From the NCBI GenBank assembly GCA_013824165.1, contig PNNH01000026.1, positions 1-64,000 of the forward strand: a stretch of DNA of 64,000 nt. The letters run 5' to 3'. Shown in pieces: positions 25,785-37,170 of the stretch. The translations under genes were made by a program, and so were the position numbers. The DNA is from Methylibium sp. GTDB taxonomy: Bacteria > Pseudomonadota > Gammaproteobacteria > Burkholderiales > Burkholderiaceae_C. Each line of letters opens with the position of its first letter. Positions within the stretch are counted from its first letter, which is position 1. Below the pieces are notes generated by a model. The model ran no database searches. It saw nothing but the letters and a program-made list of their open reading frames with translations, and was not told the origin of the DNA.

Positions 25785-26697
25785 GCCCTGTCTCGGCCTT
25801 CAGCTGCGCCAGCAGCCGCGCCGCCTCGGAGCCCTGCAGCTTGGCGATGTCGTCCTGGTACTTCAACAGCACGCCCAGCGTGGAGCGCACGGTTTCGGGG
25901 TCGAGCACCAGCGCGTCCAGCTCCAGCAGCGCGCGCGACCACTCGAGCGTCTCGGCCAGGCCGGGCAGCTTGTAGAGGTCCAGCGTGCGCAGGCCCTGGA
26001 TGAAGGCGACGATCTGGCGCGCCAGTTGCGCATCGATGCCGGGCAGCTTCAAGCGCAAGATCTCCAGCTCGCGCGCGGCACTGGGGAAGTCCACCCAGTG
26101 GTAAAGGCAGCGGCGCTTGACGGCGTCGTGGATCTCGCGCGTGCGGTTGCTGGTCAGCACCACGATGGGCGGCTCGCTGGCCTTGATGACTCCCAGCTCG
26201 GGGATGCTGAGCTGGAAGTCGGACAGCACTTCGAGCAAGAAGGCTTCGAAGGGTTCGTCGGCGCGATCCAGCTCGTCGATCAGCAGTACTGGCGCGGGAC
26301 CTTGGCGCAGCGGGTCGATGGCTTGCAGCAGCGGCCGGCTGATCAGGAAGCGGCGGCTGAACAGCTCTTGTGCCAGCGCCTCGCGGCTGGCGCCGGCTGC
26401 GCTGCCCACCTCCATCAGCCGAATCTCCATCATCTGGCGCGCGTAGTTCCATTCATAGGCGGCGGCCGCCAGGTCCAGACCTTCGTAGCACTGCAGCCGG
26501 ATCAGTGGCCGACCCAGCATCGCGGCCAGCGCCTTGGCCACTTCGGTCTTGCCGGTACCGGGCTCGCCTTCGAGGAACAGCGGCCGCTGCAGACGCAACG
26601 CCAGGAACACCGTGGTCGCCAGATCGCGCGAGGCGATATAGCCCTGCGCGCGGAGCTGCTCGAGGGTGGCGTCAATTGAGGCGGGAAGTTCGTTCAT
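25777..26697 (-). CDS. coxD: MoxR-family AAA+ ATPase (CoxD-like)
   Basis: Chaperone-type ATPase of 306 aa. Walker A is GEPGTGKTEV (about residues 43-52), Walker B is VLLIDELDRADE, and the sensor 1 region is IVVLTSNRTREIHDAVKRRC with the arginine-finger-like RRCLYHW. MoxR ATPases act with VWA proteins on metal-cofactor maturation; CoxD is needed for the sulfur and copper of the CO dehydrogenase site. Here the large subunit is of the form II type, so its client is probably another molybdenum hydroxylase. It starts 279 bp after the medium-subunit gene. Confidence 0.91.
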   Translation of the reverse strand: MNELPASIDATLEQLRAQGYIASRDLATTVFLALRLQRPLFLEGEPGTGKTEVAKALAAMLGRPLIRLQCYEGLDLAAAAYEWNYARQMMEIRLMEVGSAAGASREALAQELFSRRFLISRPLLQAIDPLRQGPAPVLLIDELDRADEPFEAFLLEVLSDFQLSIPELGVIKASEPPIVVLTSNRTREIHDAVKRRCLYHWVDFPSAARELEILRLKLPGIDAQLARQIVAFIQGLRTLDLYKLPGLAETLEWSRALLELDALVLDPETVRSTLGVLLKYQDDIAKLQGSEAARLLAQLKAETGHG

Positions 26698-26890
26698 GGC
26701 AATGGCGGTTGGTGCACCACAACGCGCGGCTCAAGGCTGCGCTGTCGGCAAGAGACCCGCTGATGAGCGGCGCCTGTACCCAGGCGCACGGGAACACAAG
26801 CCGGCCTTCGAGCGTTTGCAGCCTGGCCTCCGTCACAAGCGTGCGCCGAGCTCCGCGAGCGATGTGCGCTGCTCAACCGCAGTCCAGGCC

Positions 26891-26934
26891 CTCTTCTTTG
26901 CTTACCTTCTTTTGGGCCAACAGAAGAAAGCGAG
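26891..26934. repeat. Dispersed-repeat-like palindromic sequence between cox genes
   Basis: The stretch CTCTTCTTTGCTTACC ... GCCAACAGAAGAAAGCGAG is an imperfect inverted repeat and stands out from the GC-rich surroundings. Similar palindromes (TTTGCTTAC...GTAAGCAAAG) are common between genes in Burkholderiales and Xanthomonadales. The remaining bases of 26698-26976 show no gene. The insertion of this spacer may separate the structural and accessory parts of the operon. Confidence 0.5.
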
Positions 26935-26976
26935 TCGCCTGCCGGGGCGACATCCCGGCGGGCTCTCACCGAAGCC

Positions 26977-27765
26977 TCAAGACGCCGCAACCGCCCGCCC
27001 CGCCAACACCGGAATCAAGGCTGCGCGATACGCCGCAGACGCATGCAGATCGGAATTCAACCCCGAATCAGAAACGCTCACCGCCCGCGCCGCCGTCTCG
27101 CTCCAATCCTTGGCCAGCGCCGCTTCAAGCGCCGCCACGCGGAACACGCCCGCACCGGCCCCCGTCACCGCCACCCGCACGCCTGCCGCCGACCTGGCAA
27201 CGAACACGCCGACGAGCGAGAAGCGCGAGGCCGGCTGCTTGAACTTCTGCCAGGCCGCCTGCTGCGGCACCGGGAAGCTCACCGAGGTGATGATCTCGCC
27301 GTCCTGCAGCGCCGTCTCATACAGGCCCTTGAAGAAATCATCGGCGGCGATGCTGCGCCGGTCGGTGTGAATGGTGGCCCCCAGGCCCAGCACTGCCGCC
27401 GGATAGCAGGCGGCCGGATCGTTGTTGGCCAGGCTGCCGCCCAGGGTGCCGACATTGCGCACCTGGCGATCACCGATATTGCCGGCCAGATCGGCCAGCG
27501 CCGGAATGGCCTGCTGCACCTCGCGCGAGGCCGCCACCGTGGCATGGGTGGTCATGGAGCCGATCATCACATGGCCGTTCTCGACACGTACGCCGCGCAG
27601 CTCGGACAGGCCACCCAGATCGATCAGTGCCTCAGGTGCCGCCAGGCCCAGCTTGACGGCGCCCATCAGGCTCTGGCCGCCAGCCAGCAGCTTGGCATCC
27701 GCAGACGCCGCGGCGCTGCGCGCCGCATCGGCCAGCGTGGCCGCACGTTGGTAGGTGAAACTCAT
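26977..27765 (-). CDS. coxM: Cox-type FAD-binding medium subunit
   Basis: FAD subunit of a molybdenum hydroxylase, 262 aa. It begins FTYQRAATLADAARSA and has the FAD motif AGGQSLMG (about residues 29-36) and the second FAD motif TLGGSLANNDPAACYP, both diagnostic for CoxM/CutM proteins. The C-terminal CO_deh_flav_C domain covers the last 90 residues. The length is slightly shorter than usual (about 285 aa). GGGAGAAG precedes the start at 27765, 22 bases after the large-subunit stop. It passes electrons from the iron-sulfur subunit to an acceptor. Confidence 0.93.
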   Translation of the reverse strand: MSFTYQRAATLADAARSAAASADAKLLAGGQSLMGAVKLGLAAPEALIDLGGLSELRGVRVENGHVMIGSMTTHATVAASREVQQAIPALADLAGNIGDRQVRNVGTLGGSLANNDPAACYPAAVLGLGATIHTDRRSIAADDFFKGLYETALQDGEIITSVSFPVPQQAAWQKFKQPASRFSLVGVFVARSAAGVRVAVTGAGAGVFRVAALEAALAKDWSETAARAVSVSDSGLNSDLHASAAYRAALIPVLAGRAVAAS

Positions 27766-27787
27766 GATGGTGCTTCTCCCTTGCTGA

Positions 27788-30142
<2,355 letters not shown>

Positions 30143-30155
30143 GTCAGCGCCCTCC

Positions 30156-30626
30156 TCACTTCATGCCCTGCGCGCCGAGCTGCACGGCGCGCACGATGTT
30201 CTGATAGCCGGTGCAGCGGCACATATTGCCTTCCAGCCCGGCACGGATCTCGTGCTCGCTGCTGCAACTGTGGTGCTGCACCAGATCGACCGCACTCATC
30301 ACCATGCCGGGCGTGCAGAAGCCGCACTGCAAGCCGTGGCACTCCTTGAAGGCGGCCTGCATAGGATGCATCTCGCCGTTGGGCGCCGCCAGGCCTTCGA
30401 TGGTCGTGATCTCGCCGCCCTCGGCCTGCAGCGCCAACATCGTGCAGGCCTTCACCGCACGTCCGTTAAGGTGCACGGTGCAGGCACCGCACTGTCCGGT
30501 GTCGCACCCCACATGGGTGCCGGTGAGAGCGAGGTCCTCCCGCAGCAACTGCACAAGCAAGCGGTCGGCCGCGACTTCGCGCGTGACCGTCTTGCCGTTG
30601 ACCTTGAGCGTTATCTTGTGGCTCAT
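30156..30626 (-). CDS. coxS: Cox-type 2Fe-2S small subunit
   Basis: Iron-sulfur subunit of the molybdenum hydroxylase, 156 aa. The plant-ferredoxin-type cluster cysteines are in [14 protein letters not shown] with the fourth in VKACTML. The second, helical cluster domain has CGFCTPGM and NMCRCTGYQ. All eight ligands are present. First gene of the S-L-M unit, divergent from the xdhC-like gene; 14 bases separate it from the large-subunit gene. Confidence 0.95.
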   Translation of the reverse strand: MSHKITLKVNGKTVTREVAADRLLVQLLREDLALTGTHVGCDTGQCGACTVHLNGRAVKACTMLALQAEGGEITTIEGLAAPNGEMHPMQAAFKECHGLQCGFCTPGMVMSAVDLVQHHSCSSEHEIRAGLEGNMCRCTGYQNIVRAVQLGAQGMK

Positions 30627-30718
30627 GCGCTTGTCTCCTGATAGGTGTCAATCGATCAACGACCGGAGGCCGATGTTCCGCGCTGCGCCCCTTGCGCGCC
30701 ATCTACCGTTTACCCGCC

Positions 30719-30732
30719 TGTATGCCCATACA
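30719..30732. promoter_or_regulatory. Candidate operator palindrome between coxS and xdhC-like genes
   Basis: TGTATGCCCATACA is a perfect 6-2-6 inverted repeat in the 267-bp divergent region between the small-subunit gene and the XdhC-family gene. It is of a type bound by dimeric GntR- or TetR-class repressors. No regulator gene is adjacent, so the binding protein is unknown. Confidence 0.4.
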
Positions 30733-30893
30733 TGGGGCCAAGTGGCACCGGGTTGGTGGCCGACCGTTGCAGGGTGGTGCAAAGCGGCGCTTCCCCCTCG
30801 GGTTGACCCGTGTACTTGTGCACCGCAGCGAAGCAGTGGCGCATCGGGTATCTTCTGCGCCTACGAAGATGGATCTCGCTAGAGTTCGCAAGC

Positions 30894-31889
30894 ATGGACA
30901 ACGTCGATCTGCAGGTGATGCGCCAGGTCTCGGCCTGGCTGGCCGAGGGGCGCGGCGTGGTGCTGGGCACCATCGTGCGCACCTGGGGTTCGGCGCCGCG
31001 GCCGGTCGGCGCGGTGGTGGCAGTGCGCGATGACGGGTTGATCGCCGGCTCGGTGTCGGGCGGCTGCATCGAGGACGACCTGGTCGCCAAGCTGCGCGAA
31101 GGCGCGTTGAAGCTGGCCCAGCCCGAGCTTATCCGCTATGGCGTCGGCGCAGAAGCCGCACAGCGCTTCGGCCTGCCCTGCGGCGGCACGCTGGAACTGG
31201 TACTGGAACCCCTGCACAAGGATTCGCTGCTGGACGAATTGCTCGCGCGCCTGTCGCGCGGCGAGCGCGTGCAGCGCCGGCTGGACATGCAAAGCGGCGC
31301 GGTGACGCTCTCCGCCCCGCAAGCCGGTGCCGATGTGGTGCAGCTGTCCGACTCGGCGCTGGTCACCCACCACGGCCCGCAATGGCGGCTGCTGATCATC
31401 GGCGCCGGCCAACTGACCGAGTACCTGGCAAACATGGCGCTGGCGCTGGACTATCAGGTTCTGGTCTGCGATCCGCGCGACGAGTACCAGCCCGCGATCC
31501 CCGGCGCCACACTGACCCGCGACATGCCCGACGATGTGGTGCAGTCCTTCGCGCCCGATGGCCACACGGCCGTTGTGGCGCTGACGCACGACCCCAAGCT
31601 CGATGACCTGGCGCTGATGGAGGCGCTGAAGAGTCCGGCCTTCTATGTGGGCGCCATCGGCTCGCGCGTCAACCAGGCCAAGCGCAAGGCGCGGCTTGCC
31701 GAGCATTTCGAGATGACGGACGCGCAGCTGGCGCGTCTGCACGGCCCGGTGGGCCTGCATATCGGCGCGCGCACGCCGCCCGAGATCGCACTGTCCATCC
31801 TGGCGCACATGACGGCCGAGCGCTATGGCGTCAGCGTCTCCAGCCAGCGCGAAGGCCCGCCCGGCCTCGATGCCGGCTGCAGCCTCTGA
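30894..31889 (+). CDS. xdhC: XdhC/CoxI-family protein
   Basis: Molybdenum-cofactor maturation protein of 331 aa. The N-terminal XdhC/CoxI domain has VVLGTIVRTWGSAPRPVG and the GSVSGGCIEDD motif (residues 50-62). The C-terminal Rossmann-like XdhC_C domain opens with LLIIGAGQLTEYLANMA and includes VVALTHDPKLDD and FYVGAIGSRVNQAKR. XdhC binds and sulfurates Moco before insertion into hydroxylases. Its divergent position beside the Cox-type subunits suggests it serves them. Starts 267 bp from the small-subunit gene on the opposite strand. Confidence 0.93.
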   Translation: MDNVDLQVMRQVSAWLAEGRGVVLGTIVRTWGSAPRPVGAVVAVRDDGLIAGSVSGGCIEDDLVAKLREGALKLAQPELIRYGVGAEAAQRFGLPCGGTLELVLEPLHKDSLLDELLARLSRGERVQRRLDMQSGAVTLSAPQAGADVVQLSDSALVTHHGPQWRLLIIGAGQLTEYLANMALALDYQVLVCDPRDEYQPAIPGATLTRDMPDDVVQSFAPDGHTAVVALTHDPKLDDLALMEALKSPAFYVGAIGSRVNQAKRKARLAEHFEMTDAQLARLHGPVGLHIGARTPPEIALSILAHMTAERYGVSVSSQREGPPGLDAGCSL

Positions 31890-31925
31890 TTTCTCCACAC
31901 CCCCTCTTCGCTGCTGAAAAAACTC

Positions 31926-32573
31926 ATGATCCAACTGCACTACGGCCCCGGCAACGCCAATATGGCGCCCCATATTGCGCTTCAGGAGCTCGGCGTTCCG
32001 TTCGAGCTGATCCAGGTGGACCGTGCCAACAACGCACACAAGTCGCCCGAGTATCTGAAGCTCAACCCCAACGGCCTGATCCCGGTGCTGGTGGATGGCG
32101 ATCTGGTGCTGTACGAGAGCGCCGCCATCCTGCTGCACCTGGCCGACAGCCATCCGGCCGGCCGGCTGATTCCCGCGACCGGCACGGCCGAGCGCGCGCA
32201 TCTCTACAAATGGCTGATCTGGCTGACCAACACGCTGCAGCCGGCGCTGATCAACTACTTCTACCCTGAACGCTGGGTGGCCGAGGGCAATGTCGCCGGT
32301 GCGGCCGAGGTGAAGGCGCGCGCGGTGGCCAAGGTGGGCGATCTGCTGGATCAGATCGAGACGCAGCTGGCCCGCGATCAAGGCCCCTGGCTGCTGGGCA
32401 CGGACTACAGCATCGCCGACGCGATGGCCTTCATGCTGTGCCGCTGGACGCGCGGCTTCGATCGGCCGGCGCGCAGCCTGCCGCACCTTGGCGCCTACCT
32501 GCAGCGCATGCTGGAGCGCCCGGCCGTGCAGCGCATGCTCGCCGCCGAAGGCATCGCCCAGCCCTGGGTGTAG
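31926..32573 (+). CDS. Glutathione S-transferase
   Basis: Soluble enzyme of 215 aa. The N-terminal thioredoxin-like half begins IQLHYGPGNANMAPHIALQELG and contains the glutathione-binding cis-proline NGLIPVLVDG followed by LYESAAILLHLAD (Glu-Ser pair that binds the gamma-glutamyl group). The C-terminal helical half ends with a standard LLGTDYSIADAMAFML N-capping region. The start lies 36 bp after the XdhC stop, so it may share its transcript. Resembles beta-class or GstB-like proteobacterial proteins; substrate unknown. Confidence 0.92.
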   Translation: MIQLHYGPGNANMAPHIALQELGVPFELIQVDRANNAHKSPEYLKLNPNGLIPVLVDGDLVLYESAAILLHLADSHPAGRLIPATGTAERAHLYKWLIWLTNTLQPALINYFYPERWVAEGNVAGAAEVKARAVAKVGDLLDQIETQLARDQGPWLLGTDYSIADAMAFMLCRWTRGFDRPARSLPHLGAYLQRMLERPAVQRMLAAEGIAQPWV

Positions 32574-32619
32574 GCGGCCGCTGGCGCCTGCAGCCAAACG
32601 CAGGCGCGACAATCAGCCC

Positions 32620-33267
32620 ATGACCGAGCTCATCTTGATCCGCCACGGCGAAACCGACTGGAACCGCCGCCAGTGTTTTCAGGGCCAGATTGATGTGCCC
32701 CTCAACGAGTTCGGCCTGGAGCAGGCACAGCGTCTGGGCCAGCGCCTCGCTGGCGAGCCCATCGACGCCCTGATCGTCAGCGACCTGCTGCGCGCGCGGC
32801 AGACGGCGGCGCCGCTGGCTGAGCGGCACGGCCTGGAGCCCCGGCTGATGCCCGCGCTGCGCGAGCAGGCCTTCGGCATCCTCGAAGGCCTGAGCTTCGA
32901 CGAGATCCGGCAGCGCCATCCTGAAGAGTTCGCGCGCTGGGTCCGCCATGACCCGGACTACGCACTGCCCGGCGGCGCCGAGAGCCGACACGCCTTCCAT
33001 CGCCGCGTCATCGATGCACTTCAAGCGCTGGGCCAGCAACATGCCGGCCAGCGGCTCGCCGTCGTCACCCATGGCGGCGTGCTCGACATGGTGTGGCGCA
33101 GCGCCAAAGGTCTGACGCTGCATGGCGCGCGGGAGTGCGCGATTCCCAACACCGGCATCAACCGCGTGCGCCTGCAGCGCCAGGCCGAAACGCCGCAAAC
33201 GCTGACGCTGGAGTTGCTGACCTGGGCCGACGATGCGCACCTGGAGGTGAACCAGGCCCGCTCCTGA
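32620..33267 (+). CDS. Histidine phosphatase family protein (phosphoglycerate-mutase fold)
   Basis: Phosphatase of 215 aa. The catalytic RHGETDWN motif is at residues 8-15, followed by FQGQIDVPLNEFGLEQA; the acid residue lies in LREQAFGILEGL; the second His is in VVTHGGVLDM. All catalytic features of the branch (two His, two Arg) are present. Close relatives include GpmB-, CobC- and PhoE-like enzymes; the substrate cannot be chosen. It begins about 46 bp after the GST gene. Confidence 0.92.
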   Translation: MTELILIRHGETDWNRRQCFQGQIDVPLNEFGLEQAQRLGQRLAGEPIDALIVSDLLRARQTAAPLAERHGLEPRLMPALREQAFGILEGLSFDEIRQRHPEEFARWVRHDPDYALPGGAESRHAFHRRVIDALQALGQQHAGQRLAVVTHGGVLDMVWRSAKGLTLHGARECAIPNTGINRVRLQRQAETPQTLTLELLTWADDAHLEVNQARS

Positions 33268-33436
33268 CCCAAAAGCACCACCTTGGTGATTCGATATCAT
33301 TGATATTTCCAGCTTGAAATTGCGCCTTATTTGGCGTTTCAATGCCAGGAAAGCATTCGTCAACTCGTTGATTTGATCAGTTGTAGCTAAAATTTCGTCC
33401 TCGACATCCCACTTTTTAGGGATGAAGGAACGAGAC

Positions 33437-35209
33437 ATGAAGCTACAGAACATCCGCATCGGAGCGCGCCTCGGGCTGGCCTTCGGCTCGACGCTGCTGA
33501 TCACAGTCGCGGTCAGCCTCTTCGGCATCCTGACACTCAATCGCCTTGAGACGCAGAACCGCGAAGTCGCCGAGCTTGAGGTGCAACGCGCCGAGTTGGC
33601 GCAGCGCTGGAGCGCCGGCATCCGCATCAACTGGGCCCGCACCGAGGCGAGCCTGTTTGCATCGGACCCTGCCTACCTCGATGCTCTGCAGAAAGACATG
33701 GCCGAGACCTCGAAGCAAATCAGCGAAGCGCTCAAGACGCTCGAGCCGCTGCTGGACGACGAGGGCCGCCAACTGCTCGCCACCGTGGCCGAGGCCCGCA
33801 AGATCTATTCGGACAGCCGCAGCGCGCTGCTGGCGCGCAAGAAGGCCGGCGAGGATGTGGCGCAGGAACTCAACTCGCAGTTGCGCCCCAAGGCCACGAC
33901 CTATCTCGCCTTGCTGGACAAGGTGATCGCGCACAACCATGACATTGCCATCGTCGAGCAGGACGGACTTGCAGCCCAGGCACGCCTGGCGGAATGGAGT
34001 CTGGGCATCGGCACCCTGCTGGCGGCACTGATCGGCGTGACGTTGGCCTGGCGCATCACCCGCTCGATCAGCCGCCCGCTGGACGAGGCTGTGCGGGTCG
34101 CGGAGGCGATCAGCCGGGGCGAGCTCGACCGCACGCTCGCCAGCGAGGGCAAGGACGAAGTGGCTCGACTGGTTCAGGCGCTGGCGACCATGCAGCAAAC
34201 GCTGGTGCGCATCGTCGGCGATGTGCGTTCTGGCTCGGAAAGCGTGGCCACCGCCTCGGCCGAGATCGCCATGGGCAACAGCGACCTGTCCGCGCGCACT
34301 GAGCAGCAGGCCAGCACGCTTGAAGAAACCGCTGCGTCAATGGAAGAGCTCAGCTCCACCGTGCGCCAGAACGCCGACAACGCCCGCCAGGCCAATCAGC
34401 TGGCCCAAGGCGCCAGCAGCGTGGCTGCGCGCGGCGGCGACACGGTCAGCCAGGTGGTGCAGACCATGCAAGGCATCAGCGAGAGCTCGCGCCGCATCGG
34501 CGACATCATCGGCGTGATCGACGGCATCGCCTTCCAGACCAATATCCTGGCGCTGAACGCGGCGGTCGAGGCAGCGCGTGCCGGCGAACATGGCCGCGGC
34601 TTCGCGGTCGTAGCGTCCGAGGTGCGCAGCCTGGCCAGCCGCAGCGCCGAGGCGGCGCGCGAGATCAAGAGCCTGATCAGCGCCAGCGTCGAACGCGTGG
34701 AGCAGGGCACGGGCCTGGTCGACCAGGCCGGTGCGACGATGCAGGAGATCGTCACCGCGATCCAGCGCGTCACCGACATCATGGGTGAGATTAGCACCGC
34801 CAGTGCCGAGCAGGCGTCCGGTGTGGCCCAGGTCGGCGAGGCGGTCACCACGATGGACCGCGCCACGCAGCAGAACGCCGCGCTGGTGGAGCAAAGCGCA
34901 GCCGCCGCGGAAAGCCTGAAAACACAGGCCCGTCAGCTCGTCGATACGGTGGCCTTCTTCAAGCTCACACAAAGCGGCGGCCATGCGGCGCCACCGCGCC
35001 CACAGCCGGCGATGCGCAAGGCCACGCCGATGGCGGCTGCTGGCAAGCCGCCGGCGCAGAGCCAGGCGCCCACACGCACCCCCAGCAAGGAAATCGCACG
35101 CGGCAAGCCCGCCCTCGCGATGAAGAAACCCGCCGCTGTGCGTCCAGCGCCTGCACCCAAGCTGGCTGCCGCGGCAGCAGGTGGCGACGATGACTGGACC
35201 AGCTTCTGA
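33437..35209 (+). CDS. Methyl-accepting chemotaxis protein
   Basis: Inner-membrane chemoreceptor of about 590 aa. Helix one is at about residues 8-30. A periplasmic helical-bundle sensor domain (four-helix type, about 35-190) follows, then helix two near 190-212 and a HAMP domain ([20 protein letters not shown]). The signalling domain has the hairpin tip [22 protein letters not shown]. Flanking glutamine/glutamate pairs in [16 protein letters not shown] are methylation-type sites. The C-terminus is a long Pro/Ala-rich linker ending DDDWTSF, which resembles a CheR/CheB-tethering tail. AAGGAAC precedes the start at 33437. The ligand is unknown. Confidence 0.95.
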   Translation: MKLQNIRIGARLGLAFGSTLLITVAVSLFGILTLNRLETQNREVAELEVQRAELAQRWSAGIRINWARTEASLFASDPAYLDALQKDMAETSKQISEALKTLEPLLDDEGRQLLATVAEARKIYSDSRSALLARKKAGEDVAQELNSQLRPKATTYLALLDKVIAHNHDIAIVEQDGLAAQARLAEWSLGIGTLLAALIGVTLAWRITRSISRPLDEAVRVAEAISRGELDRTLASEGKDEVARLVQALATMQQTLVRIVGDVRSGSESVATASAEIAMGNSDLSARTEQQASTLEETAASMEELSSTVRQNADNARQANQLAQGASSVAARGGDTVSQVVQTMQGISESSRRIGDIIGVIDGIAFQTNILALNAAVEAARAGEHGRGFAVVASEVRSLASRSAEAAREIKSLISASVERVEQGTGLVDQAGATMQEIVTAIQRVTDIMGEISTASAEQASGVAQVGEAVTTMDRATQQNAALVEQSAAAAESLKTQARQLVDTVAFFKLTQSGGHAAPPRPQPAMRKATPMAAAGKPPAQSQAPTRTPSKEIARGKPALAMKKPAAVRPAPAPKLAAAAAGGDDDWTSF

Positions 35210-35258
35210 GTCCACTCGGACCGGTTTCGCCTCCGCGACTGTCTTGTCAACAAACGAC

Positions 35259-35290
35259 AAAAAAAGCCCGGGGTTTCAAAGCCCCGGGCT
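35259..35290 (-). terminator. Intrinsic terminator between the chemoreceptor and MBL-fold genes
   Basis: A 9-bp perfect stem (AGCCCGGGG with CCCCGGGCT) around a short loop is followed, on the minus strand, by TTTTTTT. This is a textbook terminator for the convergent MBL-fold gene ending at 35459. The same stem can stop plus-strand transcripts only weakly, as the plus-strand side lacks a T run. The 250 bp between the two genes shows no other feature. Confidence 0.8.
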
Positions 35291-35458
35291 GAATCCACTC
35301 TTTCGGGCAGTGGAGGAGACAACTGGTCAAACAATGCTCTTGTATGAGCAGCTTCCGTGCCAGCTTTTAGCCCCCCGCTGCGCGCCTGAATTGCCTCAGG
35401 CTGGTGCAGTGGCGAACAGGATGCGTGCATCGCTGCGCCGACACGGCGCCCTCCCCAC

Positions 35459-36931
35459 TCAGAACCTGGACTTCAGCTTGCGCACCTGCCAGCTGTGATC
35501 AGCCTCATTGAGGGTCGCGCACAAGATGGTTTCGCCGTCGGTGCGGATGTTGACCAAGCCGTAGATCAGGCCCGCCACCACCAGCGTGGAGCCCATCGAA
35601 CGCTCGACCTTGGTGGGATTCAGATCGCCCGGCTTGGTGACTGAGGCCTCGACGCGCAGTGCGGCCAGGTCGGCACCTTCGTGCACATGGCCATCGGGCG
35701 CACGCAAGCGCAGGGGCCGGCCGAGCTGGATGCTGCGGGCGATCTCTGTCGAGTAGATCAGCGGCGTCAGCAGCTTGTCGCCTTCGACCTGCAGATGGCC
35801 GGTGGTGGCGCTGGCGGCCACAATGGCGGGCCGCGGATGGTCGTGCCCCTCGCTGTCGCCCGAGGAGATCACTGTCACCGCCGGCCGCATCGCCGCCAGG
35901 AATTCATAGCTGACATCGTCGCTGCCGTGGTGACAGGCCTTGGCCACATCACACTGGAACTCCATGCGCGTGCCCACATAGTCGTCCAGCAGCGCGCGCT
36001 GGCTCTCGGTGTTCAGATCGCCGGTCAGCAGGATGCGTGAGCGGCCATAGTCCAGGCGCAGCAGCACGCTGTTGCCATTGGTGTTCTTGCTGGCCGCGCT
36101 TCCGAAGCTGCGCAAGGCCGGCTTGCCTTCGACCTGGCGCTCCACCGGTGCCAGCACGCGCACGGCCACACCGCTATTGGCGCCTTCGAAGCCCGGAAGG
36201 AAGCGGTCCTTCTGGCTGAGCCGGCGCAGCGGCGTCGGCGTGCCGGCCGCGGTCCGGGCCTTGCACGCATGGCCCATGAACTCGGCCCACTCGCCCTGCA
36301 GGCGCGGTTGGGCTTCGGGTTTGAGCGCCGCCATGATGGCGGTCCGCGCGCCCATCAGCTGGGTCAGCCATTTCTTGTCGGCCGAGGTGCTGCCCAGCCA
36401 GCGCTGCTTGTTCGCGGGGTTGACCCACCAGCCCACGCCCGCGTGATAGAAAGCCTCGACCTGCACTGCCTTGGCATCCAGCTCATCGGTCTGCGCCACG
36501 TCCAGCAGATCGGCCAGGCCGCCGTAGTGGTCGGCATCGCAGTGCGAGGCGATCATCGCGTCCAGCTTGATCGTCTCCAGCCCGTAGTCCTTGGCGAACT
36601 TCCAGTCCACGAAGTCGGCGGCGTTCTTGCCGCTGGGCTGCTTGCTGCGCTCGTAGCCACCGTCGATCATGATGTGGCGGCCATCGGGCGTGCGCACCAG
36701 GATGCCATCGCCCTGGCCGACATCGATGAGGTAGACCTCCAGCAGCGAGCGGTCGCCGAGCGCCTTGTTGTCCACCCACCCTGTCTTGCCGCGCGCCCGC
36801 ACCTTAGAGCGCGCCGCCCCCGCCTCCAGCAGCTGGGCCTGATCGCCCCACAGCAGTTCGAGGCGCAGCTTGCTGCCGGTGTCGGCCACATACAGCGGTG
36901 CGGTGTCGGTGGCGATGTACTTGACGCTCAT
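35459..36931 (-). CDS. Standalone ComEC-type metallo-beta-lactamase-fold hydrolase
   Basis: Soluble protein of 490 aa without signal peptide or clear membrane helices. The first 60 residues look like an SH3-type domain (LYVADTGSKLRLELLWGD ... GKTGWVDNKAL). The MBL domain follows: YLIDVGQGDGILVRTPDGRHIMIDGG, the metal motif SHCDADHYGG, then RILLTGDLNTES and CHHGSDD. This is the pattern of ComEC/Rec2 beta-lactamase-like domains, here without the DNA-channel part. Such domains may be nucleases or phosphodiesterases. AAGGAG precedes the start. Monocistronic, followed by a strong terminator. Confidence 0.82.
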   Translation of the reverse strand: MSVKYIATDTAPLYVADTGSKLRLELLWGDQAQLLEAGAARSKVRARGKTGWVDNKALGDRSLLEVYLIDVGQGDGILVRTPDGRHIMIDGGYERSKQPSGKNAADFVDWKFAKDYGLETIKLDAMIASHCDADHYGGLADLLDVAQTDELDAKAVQVEAFYHAGVGWWVNPANKQRWLGSTSADKKWLTQLMGARTAIMAALKPEAQPRLQGEWAEFMGHACKARTAAGTPTPLRRLSQKDRFLPGFEGANSGVAVRVLAPVERQVEGKPALRSFGSAASKNTNGNSVLLRLDYGRSRILLTGDLNTESQRALLDDYVGTRMEFQCDVAKACHHGSDDVSYEFLAAMRPAVTVISSGDSEGHDHPRPAIVAASATTGHLQVEGDKLLTPLIYSTEIARSIQLGRPLRLRAPDGHVHEGADLAALRVEASVTKPGDLNPTKVERSMGSTLVVAGLIYGLVNIRTDGETILCATLNEADHSWQVRKLKSRF

Positions 36932-37120
36932 GCCTGACTCCTTGAAGCCCAGTTCAGCGGCTTGAGCATAACCAGAGCTGCGCCGCTGGAGAGCACAGAC
37001 CGCGCGTTATTGCAGCGCAGCCCGCTTGCGTCGGAAATCTTGACACGCCCCTTGCGCCGATCTCCGCTGGACCGCGAGTTGGCCGGGCAAGTGCCTGTCA
37101 CGCATCACTTTACCCATTTG

Positions 37121-37137
37121 TGGCTCGGCACTTGCTT
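37121..37137 (+). promoter_or_regulatory. Sigma-54 promoter of the PEP-CTERM gene
   Basis: TGGCTCGGCACTTGCTT matches the sigma-54 consensus TGGCACG-N4-TTGCW with one mismatch in the -24 box; the invariant GG and GC have the right spacing. It lies 34 bp before the ATG of the PEP-CTERM gene. In several bacteria PEP-CTERM and exopolysaccharide genes are driven by sigma-54 with PrsK/PrsR, so the match fits known biology. Confidence 0.75.
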
Positions 37138-37170
37138 GTTTAGTGCAAACCACGGCCCAGGAGACACGAC

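Noticed and set aside
37041..37055. TGACACGCCCCTTGC, resembling a second sigma-54 promoter before the PEP-CTERM gene.
   Set aside because: It has GA in place of the invariant GG of the -24 box. The stronger match at 37121 is closer to the start codon.
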